Positions 33,815 through 43,234 are shown, counted from the first letter of the stretch. The stretch is DNA of 64,000 nucleotides from Psychrobacillus lasiicapitis (GCF_006861795.1 NZ_VDGH01000003.1:62001-126000); one strand, 5' to 3'. The notes: generated by a model not told the origin, from the sequence alone. Numbers and translations are program-made.

Positions 33815-34939
33815 CTACATTAATATAGAAGAAAGTATGTTTACAGCTTGGTCGATTTCTTCTTTCTTTACAGTTAGCGGTGGCAGAAGTCGGATGACGT
33901 TTGGACCTGCTGATACTAGTAATAGGCCATTCTGTTCTGCTTTTTCGATGGTTGGCGCTACTTCTTCTTCGCATTTGATTCCTAGTAGTAAGCCGGAGCC
34001 GACGATTTGATGGTTCGGTAGTGCTGTTTTTAGTTTATCCAAAAAGTAGGCAGATTTTTCATTGACTGCATTTAAAAATTTAGTCGTGAACACATTGTCT
34101 AGTACGGTTTGCGCGACAGCTACTGCTAGTGGGTTTCCACCGAATGTTGTGCCGTGTGTGCCGGGACTGAATGTGTCATAGAGTGCACTTGTGCCAAGCA
34201 TAGCTCCGATTGGAAAGCCGCCGCCGAGACCTTTCGCGAGTGTCATGATGTCCGGTTTTAGGACGGTTTGCTCGTATGCGTAGCGAGTTCCGGTGCGTGC
34301 GATACCTGTTTGCACTTCATCGATGATCAGTAGAATATCTTTTGATTCGCAAATGTCCGCAACTGCTTGTGCGAATTCAGGTGAAATTTTGTTTATACCA
34401 CCTTCACCTTGGATGACTTCTAGCATGATTGCCGCTACATCACTGTCTATTGCAGCGTCTAGTGCCTGAATATCATTGAAAGGGATTGTGCGAAACGTTT
34501 CTAGTAACGGTCCGAAGCCTTGGCGTATTTTGTCTTGACCGGTTGCGGACATAGCGCCAAATGTTCGGCCATGGAATGATTTTTCGAATGTGATGATAAT
34601 GTTTTTGCCTGTATGTTTACGCGCCATTTTGATGGCAGCTTCGTTTGCTTCTGCTCCACTGTTGCAGAAAAATGCATGTGAAAGATGCGTTTCTTTTACA
34701 AGCGTTGCCGCTAGTTTTTCTTGTTCTGGACTTTCGAATAGATTTGAAGTGTGCCACAGTTTTTCACTTTGTTGTTGAATGGCTTGCACGACCGCAGGAT
34801 TGGCATGGCCAAGGCTTAGTACTGCGATGCCGCTTGTGAAATCGAGATATTCTTTTCCTGTGTCATCTGTAACGATTGTGCCTTTGCCTTGCACGAGATG
34901 AACGGGTCGACGGGCGTAGTTTTGGAATAATGCACTCAT
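33815..34939 (-). CDS. argD: Acetylornithine aminotransferase
   Basis: A 374-residue PLP enzyme (class III aminotransferase) that makes N-acetylornithine in arginine synthesis. Visible motifs are FTSGIAVLSLGHANP, NSGAEANEAAIKMARKHTG, IIDEVQTGIARTGT and the PLP lysine in MTLAKGLGGGFPIGAML. It overlaps argB by 4 nt (ATGA) and ends the argCJBD operon. It is slightly shorter than many ArgD proteins (about 385-405) but complete. Confidence 0.95.
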   Translation of the reverse strand: MSALFQNYARRPVHLVQGKGTIVTDDTGKEYLDFTSGIAVLSLGHANPAVVQAIQQQSEKLWHTSNLFESPEQEKLAATLVKETHLSHAFFCNSGAEANEAAIKMARKHTGKNIIITFEKSFHGRTFGAMSATGQDKIRQGFGPLLETFRTIPFNDIQALDAAIDSDVAAIMLEVIQGEGGINKISPEFAQAVADICESKDILLIIDEVQTGIARTGTRYAYEQTVLKPDIMTLAKGLGGGFPIGAMLGTSALYDTFSPGTHGTTFGGNPLAVAVAQTVLDNVFTTKFLNAVNEKSAYFLDKLKTALPNHQIVGSGLLLGIKCEEEVAPTIEKAEQNGLLLVSAGPNVIRLLPPLTVKKEEIDQAVNILSSILM

Positions 34940-35712
34940 GCGTAAACCTCCTGCTGTAAAATGGTCGTTCCTTCTAATGTTTCGCCGACGATTTTGACGG
35001 ATGGGATACCTTCTGCAAGACAGTCTAGTGCTGCAGTTACTTTTGGAATCATTCCACCGTATATGTCTTCGGATGTGATCCAGTTGTTTATTGCTTTTAC
35101 GGTGACGACTTGCTGCACTTCTCCAGCGATTTTGATGCCTGGTGTGTCAGTTACTAGTAGTAGGCTTTCTGCTTTGATTGCCAATGCGATTTTGTTCGCT
35201 ACGATGTCTCCGTTTATGTTCAGCGGTATGCCGTCATTTGCGCAGCCGAAGCAGGAAATGACCGGCATGATGCCGTTTGCGAGCAGGGTATCGAGTAATT
35301 GGCTGTTTACTTCTTTTATTTCCCCGACGAAGCCATATGTTTCTTTGTCTAGAAAAGTGCAGGTTAGTAGATTGTCATAGCCGCTTAACCCAATCGCTGT
35401 TATCCCGCCTTTATTAAGCTGGTGAACTAGTGTAGGGTTCACTTGACCGATCAAGGTTGACTGTACGATGCTTACTGATTCTTCTGACGTTACTCGGATT
35501 CCACCTACTGTAGTAGAAGTGACGTTGTTTTTTTCTAGCTGTTTGTTGATGGCAGGACCTCCGCCGTGCACGATAATGACATCAATCCCTTGCTCTTGCA
35601 GACTTTTGAAGTTTGCAATATGTCCTTCATTTAACCGTTCAAGCATACTTCCACCGAGCTTGATAACGATGCGTTTAGGAGCGATAGGTTGCGTTGATTT
35701 GGACATAGTCAT
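34936..35712 (-). CDS. argB: Acetylglutamate kinase
   Basis: A 258-residue amino-acid kinase that phosphorylates N-acetylglutamate. KLGGSML, IIVHGGGPAINKQL, NINGDIVANKIALAI and LLLVTDTPGI are the family motifs. The N-terminus overlaps the end of argJ by 38 nt and the ribosome site is weak, so coupling to argJ translation is likely. Two ATG codons (35712 and 35706) are possible starts. Confidence 0.95.
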   Translation of the reverse strand: MTMSKSTQPIAPKRIVIKLGGSMLERLNEGHIANFKSLQEQGIDVIIVHGGGPAINKQLEKNNVTSTTVGGIRVTSEESVSIVQSTLIGQVNPTLVHQLNKGGITAIGLSGYDNLLTCTFLDKETYGFVGEIKEVNSQLLDTLLANGIMPVISCFGCANDGIPLNINGDIVANKIALAIKAESLLLVTDTPGIKIAGEVQQVVTVKAINNWITSEDIYGGMIPKVTAALDCLAEGIPSVKIVGETLEGTTILQQEVYA

Positions 35713-36898
35713 ATGTTAAATCGCACCCCCATGCTATTCCTTGACCATCGCCATTGTTTAGTTCGACGGTAATTTTCACTTCATGCTGCTTTAAATAATT
35801 AAATAAATCTTCTTCTGAGAATGGTACTGGTTCACCTTTTTCTACAACATCGGCATCTCCAATTTTGATCTTGATCGCCGTTGGATCGATATGTGCACCA
35901 CTACGCCCTACTGCAGCAATGATTCTTCCCCAGTTTGCATCGCTTCCAAAAATAGCGGTTTTAACAAGTGGTGAGCCTACTACCGTTTTGGCAATTTTGC
36001 GTGCCTCCTCATCGGATGCTGCACCATTCACTTCCACTTCGATCAGTTTTGTAGCGCCTTCTCCGTCTTTTGCAATCATTTTCGCTAAATCTTGAGAGAC
36101 TGCATGGAGCGCTTGGATAAAGTTTTCCCAGTCTGGATGTTCAGGTGTAAGGGTGTTATTTTCCGCTAGCCCGTTTGCCATAACAAGAACCATGTCGTTT
36201 GTCGATGTGTCGCCGTCCACTGTGATGGAGTTGAACGTTACATCGGTAATCGATTTAAGTGCCGCTTGTAGATGATTCGATTCGATGTTTGCATCGGTTG
36301 TGATAAATCCAAGCATCGTCGCCATGTTTGGTTCGATCATTCCAGAGCCTTTTGCGGTTCCAGCAAAGATAACTTCTTTTCCGTCGATCGTTGTTTTGTA
36401 CGAAGTATTTTTAGTTACTGTATCTGTCGTCATGATTGCTTGTGCAAACCCAATTGCCCCTTCTAGTTCGTCAATCGGATGTAGTTTTTGAATGCCTTCT
36501 AATAGAGGCTCCATTTTCATCATTTCACCGATTACTCCTGTGGATGCTACACCTACGAGGTTCGCTTCGATGCCTAGTTTTTCAGCAGTTTTTTGTTGCA
36601 TCGTGTAGGCATCAGCCATCCCTTGTTTGCCGGTACATGAATTGGCATTTCCTGAATTGACGATGATTGCTTGCATCTTGCGAGTTTTTTGCACAACTTC
36701 TTTTGAGACAAGTAGTGGTGCCGCTTGGAACACGTTTGTTGTAAAGACGCCCGCAACGCTTGCTGGAACATCGCTTACTAGTAAAGCTAAATCTTTTTTC
36801 TTGTGTTTAAGTCCACAGTGGATGCCGGTTGCTTTGAAGCCTTTAGGTGAAGCAATATTTTTATATGAAATTGATTTCATAGTAGTTACTGTAGTCAA
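35675..36898 (-). CDS. argJ: Bifunctional glutamate N-acetyltransferase / ornithine acetyltransferase
   Basis: A 407-residue ArgJ that recycles the acetyl group in arginine synthesis. The self-cleavage site is clear ([16 protein letters not shown], nucleophile Thr in AT-ML), as are [10 protein letters not shown] and [14 protein letters not shown]. The start is TTG at 36898, 8 nt after AGGAGG; the later in-frame ATG is too far from the site. It lies 18 nt downstream of argC. A cyclic pathway is implied. Confidence 0.95.
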   Translation of the reverse strand: MTTVTTMKSISYKNIASPKGFKATGIHCGLKHKKKDLALLVSDVPASVAGVFTTNVFQAAPLLVSKEVVQKTRKMQAIIVNSGNANSCTGKQGMADAYTMQQKTAEKLGIEANLVGVASTGVIGEMMKMEPLLEGIQKLHPIDELEGAIGFAQAIMTTDTVTKNTSYKTTIDGKEVIFAGTAKGSGMIEPNMATMLGFITTDANIESNHLQAALKSITDVTFNSITVDGDTSTNDMVLVMANGLAENNTLTPEHPDWENFIQALHAVSQDLAKMIAKDGEGATKLIEVEVNGAASDEEARKIAKTVVGSPLVKTAIFGSDANWGRIIAAVGRSGAHIDPTAIKIKIGDADVVEKGEPVPFSEEDLFNYLKQHEVKITVELNNGDGQGIAWGCDLTYDYVQINATYRS

Positions 36899-36916
36899 AT
36901 GAAATTCCTCCTAGTT

Positions 36917-37951
36917 TTAAATGAATAGTGGGACTTGCTGGAGGCCTGACGTTTGATCCAAACCGAACTGGACGTTCATGTTTTGAATCGCTTGCCCGGC
37001 TGCTCCTTTTACTAAGTTATCGATAACCGAAACGATAGTCGCTCGGTTCGTTCTGGGGTCTAGTCTCACATGTACATCACAGAAGTTGGAGCCGTACACT
37101 TGGTTTGTGCCAAATTTGTTTGACTTTTTGATGATACGGACAAACGGGTGGTTGGCGTATGTTTCTTCTAGTGCGTTTATGAGCTGCTCTTCTGTCACCC
37201 CGGAAGTTACTGGTGCATAACTAGTTGTAATAATCCCTCTTGTCATCGGTACTAGATGGGTAGTAAATGTGACTGGCGCTGTTTGACCTGCAAAGTTGCA
37301 GATTGCTTGCTCGATTTCTGGAATATGCTGGTGTTCATGAATTTTGTAAATAGCTGTGTTTTCATTTGTCTCACTGAAATGCGTCATTTGGTTCGGCTTG
37401 TTGCCCGCACCAGAAATTCCACTTTTCGCGTCGATCACGAGTCCTGATGCATCGATTAGGTTTTCTTTAATAAGTGGCAATACAGAAAGAAGGACAGCCG
37501 TTGGATAACAGCCTGGGTTTGCGATCAGTTGCGCTTGTTGGATTGCTTCTTCGTTCCATTCAGTTAGCCCGTATACGCTTTGTGCGACTGCTTCAGCTGG
37601 AGGTGGTGTTTTTTTATACCATTGCTCGTATTCCGTTGCATCTTTTAGGCGGAAGTCCCCTGACAGATCGATGAGTTTTGGTCCTGCTCCGATTAATGGA
37701 GGCAAAAGTTCAGTGGAAACTCCTGATGGTGTGCTCGTGAAAATAACATCGTAGTTTGCTAGTTTATCATTTTCAATTTTTTGTAATGGCTGATCGTGAA
37801 TATTCAATAAATGTGTATATTTATTCGAAAACTGCATTCCCTCTTCCGAAGAAGTGAACAAATCAATGCGTTCAACTTCTTGGTGGTTATGAAGAAGCCG
37901 AATCAGCTCTATTCCTCCATACCCAGTTGCACCAATAATACCTACCTTCAT
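36917..37951 (-). CDS. argC: N-acetyl-gamma-glutamyl-phosphate reductase
   Basis: 344 residues. An N-terminal Rossmann segment IGATGYGGIELIRLL is followed by the catalytic cysteine in IANPGCYPTAVLLSVLPL and the GISGAGNK and H-rich NQMTHFSETN loops. It is the first gene of argCJBD. AAGAGGTG precedes the ATG. A near-ideal SigA promoter lies at 37984-38012. ARG-box-like sequences lie both upstream of the promoter and within codons about 40-52, as in B. subtilis argC, where AhrC binds two operators. Confidence 0.96.
   Translation of the reverse strand: MKVGIIGATGYGGIELIRLLHNHQEVERIDLFTSSEEGMQFSNKYTHLLNIHDQPLQKIENDKLANYDVIFTSTPSGVSTELLPPLIGAGPKLIDLSGDFRLKDATEYEQWYKKTPPPAEAVAQSVYGLTEWNEEAIQQAQLIANPGCYPTAVLLSVLPLIKENLIDASGLVIDAKSGISGAGNKPNQMTHFSETNENTAIYKIHEHQHIPEIEQAICNFAGQTAPVTFTTHLVPMTRGIITTSYAPVTSGVTEEQLINALEETYANHPFVRIIKKSNKFGTNQVYGSNFCDVHVRLDPRTNRATIVSVIDNLVKGAAGQAIQNMNVQFGLDQTSGLQQVPLFI
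37797..37830. promoter_or_regulatory. Candidate internal ARG box in argC
   Basis: Minus-strand CGAATAAATATACA matches the TGAATWWWWATTCA arginine-repressor consensus at 12 of 14 positions, and an adjacent TGAATATTCA palindrome follows. B. subtilis argC has a second AhrC operator inside the gene. Confidence 0.4.
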
Positions 37952-37983
37952 TTTCGTTCACCTCTTCGTTAATGTTAGAGATA

Positions 37984-38012
37984 AGTATAATACTGCATAT
38001 TTATAAAGTCAA
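37984..38012 (-). promoter_or_regulatory. SigA promoter of argCJBD
   Basis: Minus-strand TTGACT and TATACT are separated by 17 nt. A weaker ARG-box-like stretch (TATATAAAAATACA) overlaps the upstream side at about 38012-38027. Confidence 0.72.
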
Positions 38013-38114
38013 TTGTATTTTTATATATTTCGAAATTCGTAGTTTTTGAGGGTTTATCGTGTTAGAGGCGGGTCATGACACGCTTTGTTTTGTCTTATTT
38101 AGAAAAATTATTCA

Positions 38115-38152
38115 AAAAAGAGGACGACCCGTTTGGGAGTCGCCCTCTTTTT
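38115..38152 (-). terminator. Terminator of sigI-rsgI
   Basis: A stem AAAAGAGG.CGAC / GTCG.CCTCTTTT with runs of A and T on both sides; it lies a few bases past the rsgI stop. Confidence 0.85.
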
Positions 38153-38157
38153 GTGTT

Positions 38158-39153
38158 CTATTGCTTGTTGTTATTGTTTCCTTCTTTATTCTTGTTACCT
38201 TGATTATTGGAGTTTTTGTTCTCCTGATTGTTGGTATTATTATTTCCTTGATTGTTATGAGGCTTATTTTCTTTATTGCTGTTTTCATTTCCTTGATTAT
38301 TATTGTGCTCATTTCCCTGATTGCCGTCATTTTTCTTCTCTGCCTTTTGTTCTTCTTTTTCGTTTTTCTTTTGTGATTTTTCTTCTTGTTTCCCTTGCTT
38401 TATTTGTTGTTTCTCTACTTTCGGTTGCGGAATTTCTTTAGGCGGAGCCTGTTGTTTCTCTTTCTTGGTTTCTGGAGTAGACGGTTGAACTGGCGCTTGT
38501 TTTTGTTCATTCTTTATTGCTGGTGCTTGTTCTGTTTTTCTTAGCTGTTTGATCGTTTGGTTAGTTTTGTTTGCTTTCGCTCGTTCTTCTTCTGTGCTTT
38601 CTGATACTTTCCAGACCCGATTAGTGTGTTCGTTTTGGACGGTGCGGACTGCTTCTTCGACGATTTTCTTTGTTTCTGCTTGTTCTTCGTTTTCGTATAT
38701 CATAATTATTTCTAGTTTTTCTACTTTCGGATTCATCTGGCTTACAGCTTTATCGAGGACAATCGCTAAAGGAAGTTGTTCCCATTCATCGATTGTTATC
38801 GGATCATTGACTAGAGATCTTAGGGAGACGACGTTACCTTCGTGATTTACACCTAGTTCAAGTGCCGTTTCTCCTTCCAGCTGCACGTAAGCTGCTAGCG
38901 CACTACTCGTATTAGGAATGAATGATGCCACCAAAAATACAAGTAGCACCGCTGCGACAAGCGCTGGTCCGATGAAAAAAGGTTTTATTCGCTTCTGTTG
39001 AAGAGTCGCGGTCACTAACCGAAACTCCACTTCCTCTCCAATTTCGGGATTTGAAATGACTGGAATACCACGTAGAAACTTGCCTTCATTCGTTAGGAAA
39101 ACCGAGTATTTACTTTTCTTCTCGCAAACAATGCCCGTGTATGTGCGCATCAT
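38158..39153 (-). CDS. rsgI: Membrane-spanning anti-sigma factor for SigI (RsgI)
   Basis: 331 residues. The N-terminal RsgI domain (MRTYTGIVCEKKSKYSVFLTNEGKFLRG; about 1-55) binds SigI in the cytoplasm. One membrane span follows (about 72-92, PALVAAVLLVFLVASFI). The outside part has a conserved juxtamembrane region (SALAAYVQLEGETALELGVN...), a Pro/Lys/Gln-rich stretch, and a low-complexity tail of Asn, Gln and Lys (about 265-331) made of imperfect NNQGN repeats. The gene overlaps sigI by 4 nt. Regulated proteolysis of such factors releases SigI; here no carbohydrate-binding domain is attached, unlike in clostridial versions. Confidence 0.93.
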   Translation of the reverse strand: MMRTYTGIVCEKKSKYSVFLTNEGKFLRGIPVISNPEIGEEVEFRLVTATLQQKRIKPFFIGPALVAAVLLVFLVASFIPNTSSALAAYVQLEGETALELGVNHEGNVVSLRSLVNDPITIDEWEQLPLAIVLDKAVSQMNPKVEKLEIIMIYENEEQAETKKIVEEAVRTVQNEHTNRVWKVSESTEEERAKANKTNQTIKQLRKTEQAPAIKNEQKQAPVQPSTPETKKEKQQAPPKEIPQPKVEKQQIKQGKQEEKSQKKNEKEEQKAEKKNDGNQGNEHNNNQGNENSNKENKPHNNQGNNNTNNQENKNSNNQGNKNKEGNNNNKQ

Positions 39154-39902
39154 ATGATTTCTCCTTTTACGTACTCTTTTATATAAACGAAGTCACTGTT
39201 TAACAGTAAGACAACGGCAATCATATATTTGCGATGCCGTTCCAATGTTTTTCGAGATACCTCGACAATTGCTTCGATTTCTTTCAATGGTAGTTGTTTG
39301 GTTTTCATTAAATGATCATAGAATTCTTCAGTTTCCGCGACTATTTGCGCTATTTGAAATGCCGTTTTTCTTGCATCCGCATGCTTTGGTGCTACTTTTG
39401 TTAGTTCATCAAATGATAAATTAAATGTCGCTAATAATTCACTGTAACGGATCAGCTCTTCTCTTCTTGTAGCTGACCGTTGTTCTTCTATGTGTGTATC
39501 AATAGATTGCTTATCTAATAGAAAGTGTTGTTCCGTTGTAGCCGCTTCTTCATTCGTTTGCATGAAGAGCTCTTTCTCGTTTCTTATTGCTTCTTTTCGT
39601 ATGAAATCGACCATTCGTCTTTTGATGATAAGATGTGCAAATGTTTGGAGAGAGGCATCTTTAGTTGAATCAAAAGCCTTCAACGCTTCATGAAACCCAT
39701 TCATCGCTATACTGAACTCCTCATCATGCTCATCAATCGGTCTTTTGCAAATAAAGGTCGCCGTTTTTTTTATAAAAGGGGTAAAGGCGAAAAGGAGGTC
39801 ACTAAGAACCTCCTCATCGCCTGCTTTCGCCTTATAAGCAAGCTCGTTCATTGTTTGTTTTGTTTTTGTTTTGAATAATCCCTGAATAATGGACAAAAGC
39901 AT
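39150..39902 (-). CDS. sigI: RNA polymerase sigma factor SigI
   Basis: A 250-residue sigma-70 family factor of the SigI type. It has a region-2 part (DEEFSIAMNGFHEALKAFDSTKDASLQTFAHLIIKRRMVDFIRKE) and a C-terminal SigI-specific DNA-binding part (LKEIEAIVEVSRKTLERHRKYMIAVVLLL). In Bacillus it answers heat and envelope stress. GGAGGG lies 6 nt before the ATG. The gap to the upstream exported-protein gene is only 86 nt and has no clear terminator, so a SigI-like promoter at 40738 may drive all three genes and give autoregulation. Confidence 0.94.
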   Translation of the reverse strand: MLLSIIQGLFKTKTKQTMNELAYKAKAGDEEVLSDLLFAFTPFIKKTATFICKRPIDEHDEEFSIAMNGFHEALKAFDSTKDASLQTFAHLIIKRRMVDFIRKEAIRNEKELFMQTNEEAATTEQHFLLDKQSIDTHIEEQRSATRREELIRYSELLATFNLSFDELTKVAPKHADARKTAFQIAQIVAETEEFYDHLMKTKQLPLKEIEAIVEVSRKTLERHRKYMIAVVLLLNSDFVYIKEYVKGEII

Positions 39903-39988
39903 ACATACCCTCCGTTCTCACCTTGACCGGTCGACCCTTATTGTAATGGCCAGATCGGTAAATGAAAAGCGGTTATTTTGCGAAATGA

Positions 39989-40681
39989 TTAATCTTCGTC
40001 TTTTTTGTTCTTTTTGTTTTCTTGTTTTTCAGCTTTATGTTCTGCTTGTAATGCTTTGCGTTCTTCTTTATGCTCTTCTTGAAGGGCTTTACGCTCTGCT
40101 TTTTGTGCTTCTTGAATTGCTTTACGTTCTTCTTTTTCTACTTTTTTAGCTGGAACTTCCTCAGCAGGTTTTTCCTCAGTTGGCTCTTCTGCTTTTGGTG
40201 CTTCCACTACTGGTTGTTCAACTTTTGGTTCTTCTGTTTTTGGTGCTTCTGTTTTTGGTTCTTCCACTACTGGTTTTTCAACTTCTGGTTGTTCTGTTTT
40301 TGGCTCTTCACTTTCAGTAGCTTCTGTTTCCTCTTTTTGTGATGCTTCAAATTTTGCGATTGCACGTTCTGCATTTCGTTTGATTGCAGCTTTAGCAGTT
40401 TCACTTCCAGCATTTTCATATGCTTTTGAGAGTGCTTCTAAGTTTCCTGCTGGGTAATCTTCTGGGATTTGAATATCAAATCCTACAGTATCTCCAGTTG
40501 TCACTTCCTTGGAATCTTCTGTTGTTTTAGTAGTTTCAGTTGTTTGTTCACTTGTTTTTGGTACATTGTTTAAATCAACCGTATCGAACAAGTTTTCATT
40601 TGCCCATGCATATCCACTACCTGTTACTGTTATCGTTGCAACTAATAGAGCTGCACTAGTTTTCTTAAATTTCATCTTCAT
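39989..40681 (-). CDS. Exported Glu/Lys-rich repetitive protein, likely SigI regulon
   Basis: 230 residues. A signal peptide (1 to about 28, GYAWA) leads to a short helical region resembling the DUF5667 type (YENAGSETAKAAIKRNAERAIAKFEAS). After that come an EEPKTE/PVVEAPK-type Pro-Glu repeat stretch (about 118-182) and a highly charged coiled-coil-like C-terminus (ERKALQEEHKEERKALQAEHK). It precedes sigI-rsgI in the same direction. A SigI-like promoter lies upstream. The function is unknown; an extended wall-spanning or stress-related surface protein is a reasonable guess. Confidence 0.85.
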   Translation of the reverse strand: MKMKFKKTSAALLVATITVTGSGYAWANENLFDTVDLNNVPKTSEQTTETTKTTEDSKEVTTGDTVGFDIQIPEDYPAGNLEALSKAYENAGSETAKAAIKRNAERAIAKFEASQKEETEATESEEPKTEQPEVEKPVVEEPKTEAPKTEEPKVEQPVVEAPKAEEPTEEKPAEEVPAKKVEKEERKAIQEAQKAERKALQEEHKEERKALQAEHKAEKQENKKNKKDED

Positions 40682-40737
40682 AATCCAATCACCTCGAATA
40701 GAATTTGTCCATGCTGCTTTGTTCGGACACTCTATTA

Positions 40738-40766
40738 TTCGTACGCACTTTTTGGTTTCTGGGGGT
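40738..40766 (-). promoter_or_regulatory. Candidate SigI-dependent promoter
   Basis: On the minus strand ACCCCC (40766-40761) and CGAA (40741-40738) are separated by 19 nt with an AAAAA tract between. SigI promoters are known for a C-rich -35 and a CGAA/CGWA -10. It lies about 57 nt before the ATG of the exported protein in front of sigI. Confidence 0.55.
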
Positions 40767-40841
40767 CATGCTAGAAAAATTAATATTACAGATATATTAC
40801 AGGTTTTTTTTTGGTTATTGCTTTGACAAAAGCAAGCACAA

Positions 40842-40873
40842 AAAAAGAACGACTTTTAGGAAGCCGCTCTTTT
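40842..40873 (-). terminator. Terminator of the yhdT-panF-EamA operon
   Basis: A wobble-containing 11-bp stem AAAGAGCGGCTT / AAGTCGTTCTTT is followed by T on the minus strand; it overlaps the stop codon of the EamA gene. Confidence 0.75.
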
Positions 40874-41773
40874 TCCTCTATATTTTTTCCACATATCTTC
40901 TGCCGCTCCGGATCCAAGCATTACTCCTATTATAATGAGAAATAGGCCAATGAAATGGCGTCCTGTTAATATTTCGCCTAGGAAAATGGCCGATAGAATT
41001 AATGAGAATAGCGGATTTAAGTTCATAAATATCGCTGATTTCGTTGCGCCAGCTTTGCCTACTGCGTAGTTGTACATCATGTGACCGACGGCAGTGCAGA
41101 TAATGGCCGAAGTTAGGAATAGTACCCAAAACGTCGGAGTCGTTTCTGCGAATACGGCGATGCCTCCAGGTTCTTGTATTAAGCTTATGATGACTAATAC
41201 GACTGCACCGATCATCATCATATATGCAGTGAGCAGACGTGGGTCAAGCGTTGCTGCAGCTTTACTTACGACCATATAGCTGAGTACTTGTGCTAATATA
41301 GCTAGGAATACGTAGAAGTCTCCAATATTTGCTCCGTTCGACTCGCCTCCGCCAACTAAAATAGATACACTTACTCCCGCAAGTCCGAATACTAGACCGA
41401 GCCACTGAAATTTCGTTGGAAAGTATTTTAATATAATAGCTGCAGAAATGGCAGTGAGCATTGGTCCCGTACCTAAAATGAGTCCTCCGTGGGTTCCACT
41501 TGTGATGGATAAACCGATATTTAGGAAATAGTGGTGCAAGACGACATTTGTTAAAGAGCCTAGTAATATATATTTCCACTCTTGCTTTGTCGGTTTACGG
41601 AGGAGTTTCATTTTCCATAGGATGATAAATACTGCTAAACTAGCGCTTAATATTCGAATAGCTGTTAAAGAAACGGGTGGTACTACCGTTACTAAGTATT
41701 TCAGTATAGGAAGGTTGGCTCCCCAAACGAACATGACGAACACGAGCATGGCGTAAATTTTCCATTCTTTCAC
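40856..41773 (-). CDS. EamA/DMT-family transporter
   Basis: A 305-residue integral membrane protein with ten predicted spans in two EamA repeats. The first repeat includes MFVWGANLPILKYLV, LTAIRILSASLAVFIILW and GLILGTGPMLTAISAAIIL. The second includes LDPRLLTAYMMMIGAVVLV and FMNLNPLFSLILSAIFLGE. This family exports or imports small metabolites; the substrate is not known. It lies 15 nt after panF and is probably cotranscribed. Confidence 0.92.
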   Translation of the reverse strand: MKEWKIYAMLVFVMFVWGANLPILKYLVTVVPPVSLTAIRILSASLAVFIILWKMKLLRKPTKQEWKYILLGSLTNVVLHHYFLNIGLSITSGTHGGLILGTGPMLTAISAAIILKYFPTKFQWLGLVFGLAGVSVSILVGGGESNGANIGDFYVFLAILAQVLSYMVVSKAAATLDPRLLTAYMMMIGAVVLVIISLIQEPGGIAVFAETTPTFWVLFLTSAIICTAVGHMMYNYAVGKAGATKSAIFMNLNPLFSLILSAIFLGEILTGRHFIGLFLIIIGVMLGSGAAEDMWKKYRGKRAAS

Positions 41774-41788
41774 TTGAGGGCCTCCTTG

Positions 41789-43234
41789 TTAAAATTGATA
41801 TTTTGTTTTCCTGATAGTTAAACTAAATGCCACATAAGCAAGTAGTGATAAAATGATCGGCAGCACGACTGTGTGCACGCCGAATAGATTGCCGTACGCT
41901 TCATTATAAAAGTGTAACGCAATATAGGAAATAATTCCAGTAATCATGGATGCGATGGCTCCGTATTTATTGCCATACGACCAGTATAGACCTAGCACGA
42001 CTGGCCAGATAAATGCCGCTTCTAGTCCACCGAAGGCAAATAAATTCAAGAATATCAGCAAGTCAGGAGGATTTAATGCCAATAAAAAGACAATGGATCC
42101 TAATAGAGTCGTTACCCCGAAGCTCAGCCGTTTAATGGATTTCTCGCTTGCATCCGGCTTTATATAGTTAATATATACATCTTTTACAATAGAAGAACTC
42201 ACCAAAATAAGTAGCGAATCGACTGTCGACATTATAGCTGCAAGCGGGGCAGCTAGCACTATTCCTGCAAGCCAAGCAGGTAGCACCTTCAATGTAACAA
42301 GCGGGATGACCGTATCCGCGATTTCTACTCCTGGTAAAATAGGACGAGCAAATATCCCGATTAAATGCATATTCAGCATGATAAATCCAGTAACAATCGT
42401 TCCGATCACCAGTGCTCGGTGCATCGAGCGTGTGTTTTTATAGGACATTGCACGGACTGCCATTTGCGGTAGCCCGACGACACCTACACCAACAAGTATC
42501 CAAAAGGATGATACATATGCAGCGGATAGATTTCCTTCATTGCCGTAAGGCGTCAACAGTCTTGGGTTTTCTGCAAGTAAATCTTGCATAATATTCGGCA
42601 CTCCACCGCCAGCGATAATAACGGCGATCAATAAAATAAGCGTTCCGATGACCATCACGCCACCTTGCACAGCATCCGTCACCGCAACTGCGCGGAATCC
42701 GCCAATTACGACATATACAAGTACCGAGACAGCAAAAATAAATAAAGCCGTTGTATACTTCATACCAGTTAACGATTCGATTAAGCGACTACCGCCGACC
42801 CATTGTGCGGTCATCGCGGAGAATAGAAAGATAATCATGCTGATCGCCGCGAGTAATACAACTGCCGTACTGTTATAGCGCACTTTTAAGAAATCAATTA
42901 ACGTAATCGCATTGTACTTCCGAGCTAAAATGGCAAATTTCTTCCCTAAAACAAGAAGCACGAAATAGCCAGTTACGACCTGTGTCATAGAAAGTAGCAC
43001 CCATCCGAAGCCCATCGTATAGGCAGTTCCCGGTCCCCCAAGGAAACTCGATGCACTTCCATAAGTTGCTACCATTGTCATTGCAAGCACAAAGCCACCT
43101 AGTTCGCGCCCACCTAGAAAGTATTCCTGTAGAAATCCACCAGTGGATGATTCTATTTTCTTGCTCGACCAAAATCCTATGAAAAAAATGACTCCAAGAA
43201 AAATAATAAGTGGAATGATCACTTCAGTATTCAT
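41789..43234 (-). CDS. panF: Sodium/pantothenate symporter
   Basis: A 481-residue sodium:solute symporter with about 13 spans. Features that point to PanF are FLGGRELGGFVLAMTMVATYGSASSFLGGPG near the N-terminus, the SSS signature around YVVIGGFRAVAVTDAVQGGVM, and a small DUF997 partner (YhdT) encoded just upstream with a 4-nt overlap, the same pair as in enterobacteria. It supplies pantothenate for coenzyme A. Confidence 0.93.
   Translation of the reverse strand: MNTEVIIPLIIFLGVIFFIGFWSSKKIESSTGGFLQEYFLGGRELGGFVLAMTMVATYGSASSFLGGPGTAYTMGFGWVLLSMTQVVTGYFVLLVLGKKFAILARKYNAITLIDFLKVRYNSTAVVLLAAISMIIFLFSAMTAQWVGGSRLIESLTGMKYTTALFIFAVSVLVYVVIGGFRAVAVTDAVQGGVMVIGTLILLIAVIIAGGGVPNIMQDLLAENPRLLTPYGNEGNLSAAYVSSFWILVGVGVVGLPQMAVRAMSYKNTRSMHRALVIGTIVTGFIMLNMHLIGIFARPILPGVEIADTVIPLVTLKVLPAWLAGIVLAAPLAAIMSTVDSLLILVSSSIVKDVYINYIKPDASEKSIKRLSFGVTTLLGSIVFLLALNPPDLLIFLNLFAFGGLEAAFIWPVVLGLYWSYGNKYGAIASMITGIISYIALHFYNEAYGNLFGVHTVVLPIILSLLAYVAFSLTIRKTKYQF

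Noticed and set aside
38059-38441. Hydrophobic plus-strand frames opposite rsgI
   Set aside because: They arise from the Asn/Lys-rich tail of RsgI read on the opposite strand (AAC/AAA to GTT/TTT).
40070-40342. Phe/Trp-rich plus-strand frame opposite the Glu/Lys-rich exported protein
   Set aside because: It is the complement of a GAA/AAA-rich repeat and has no start signals.
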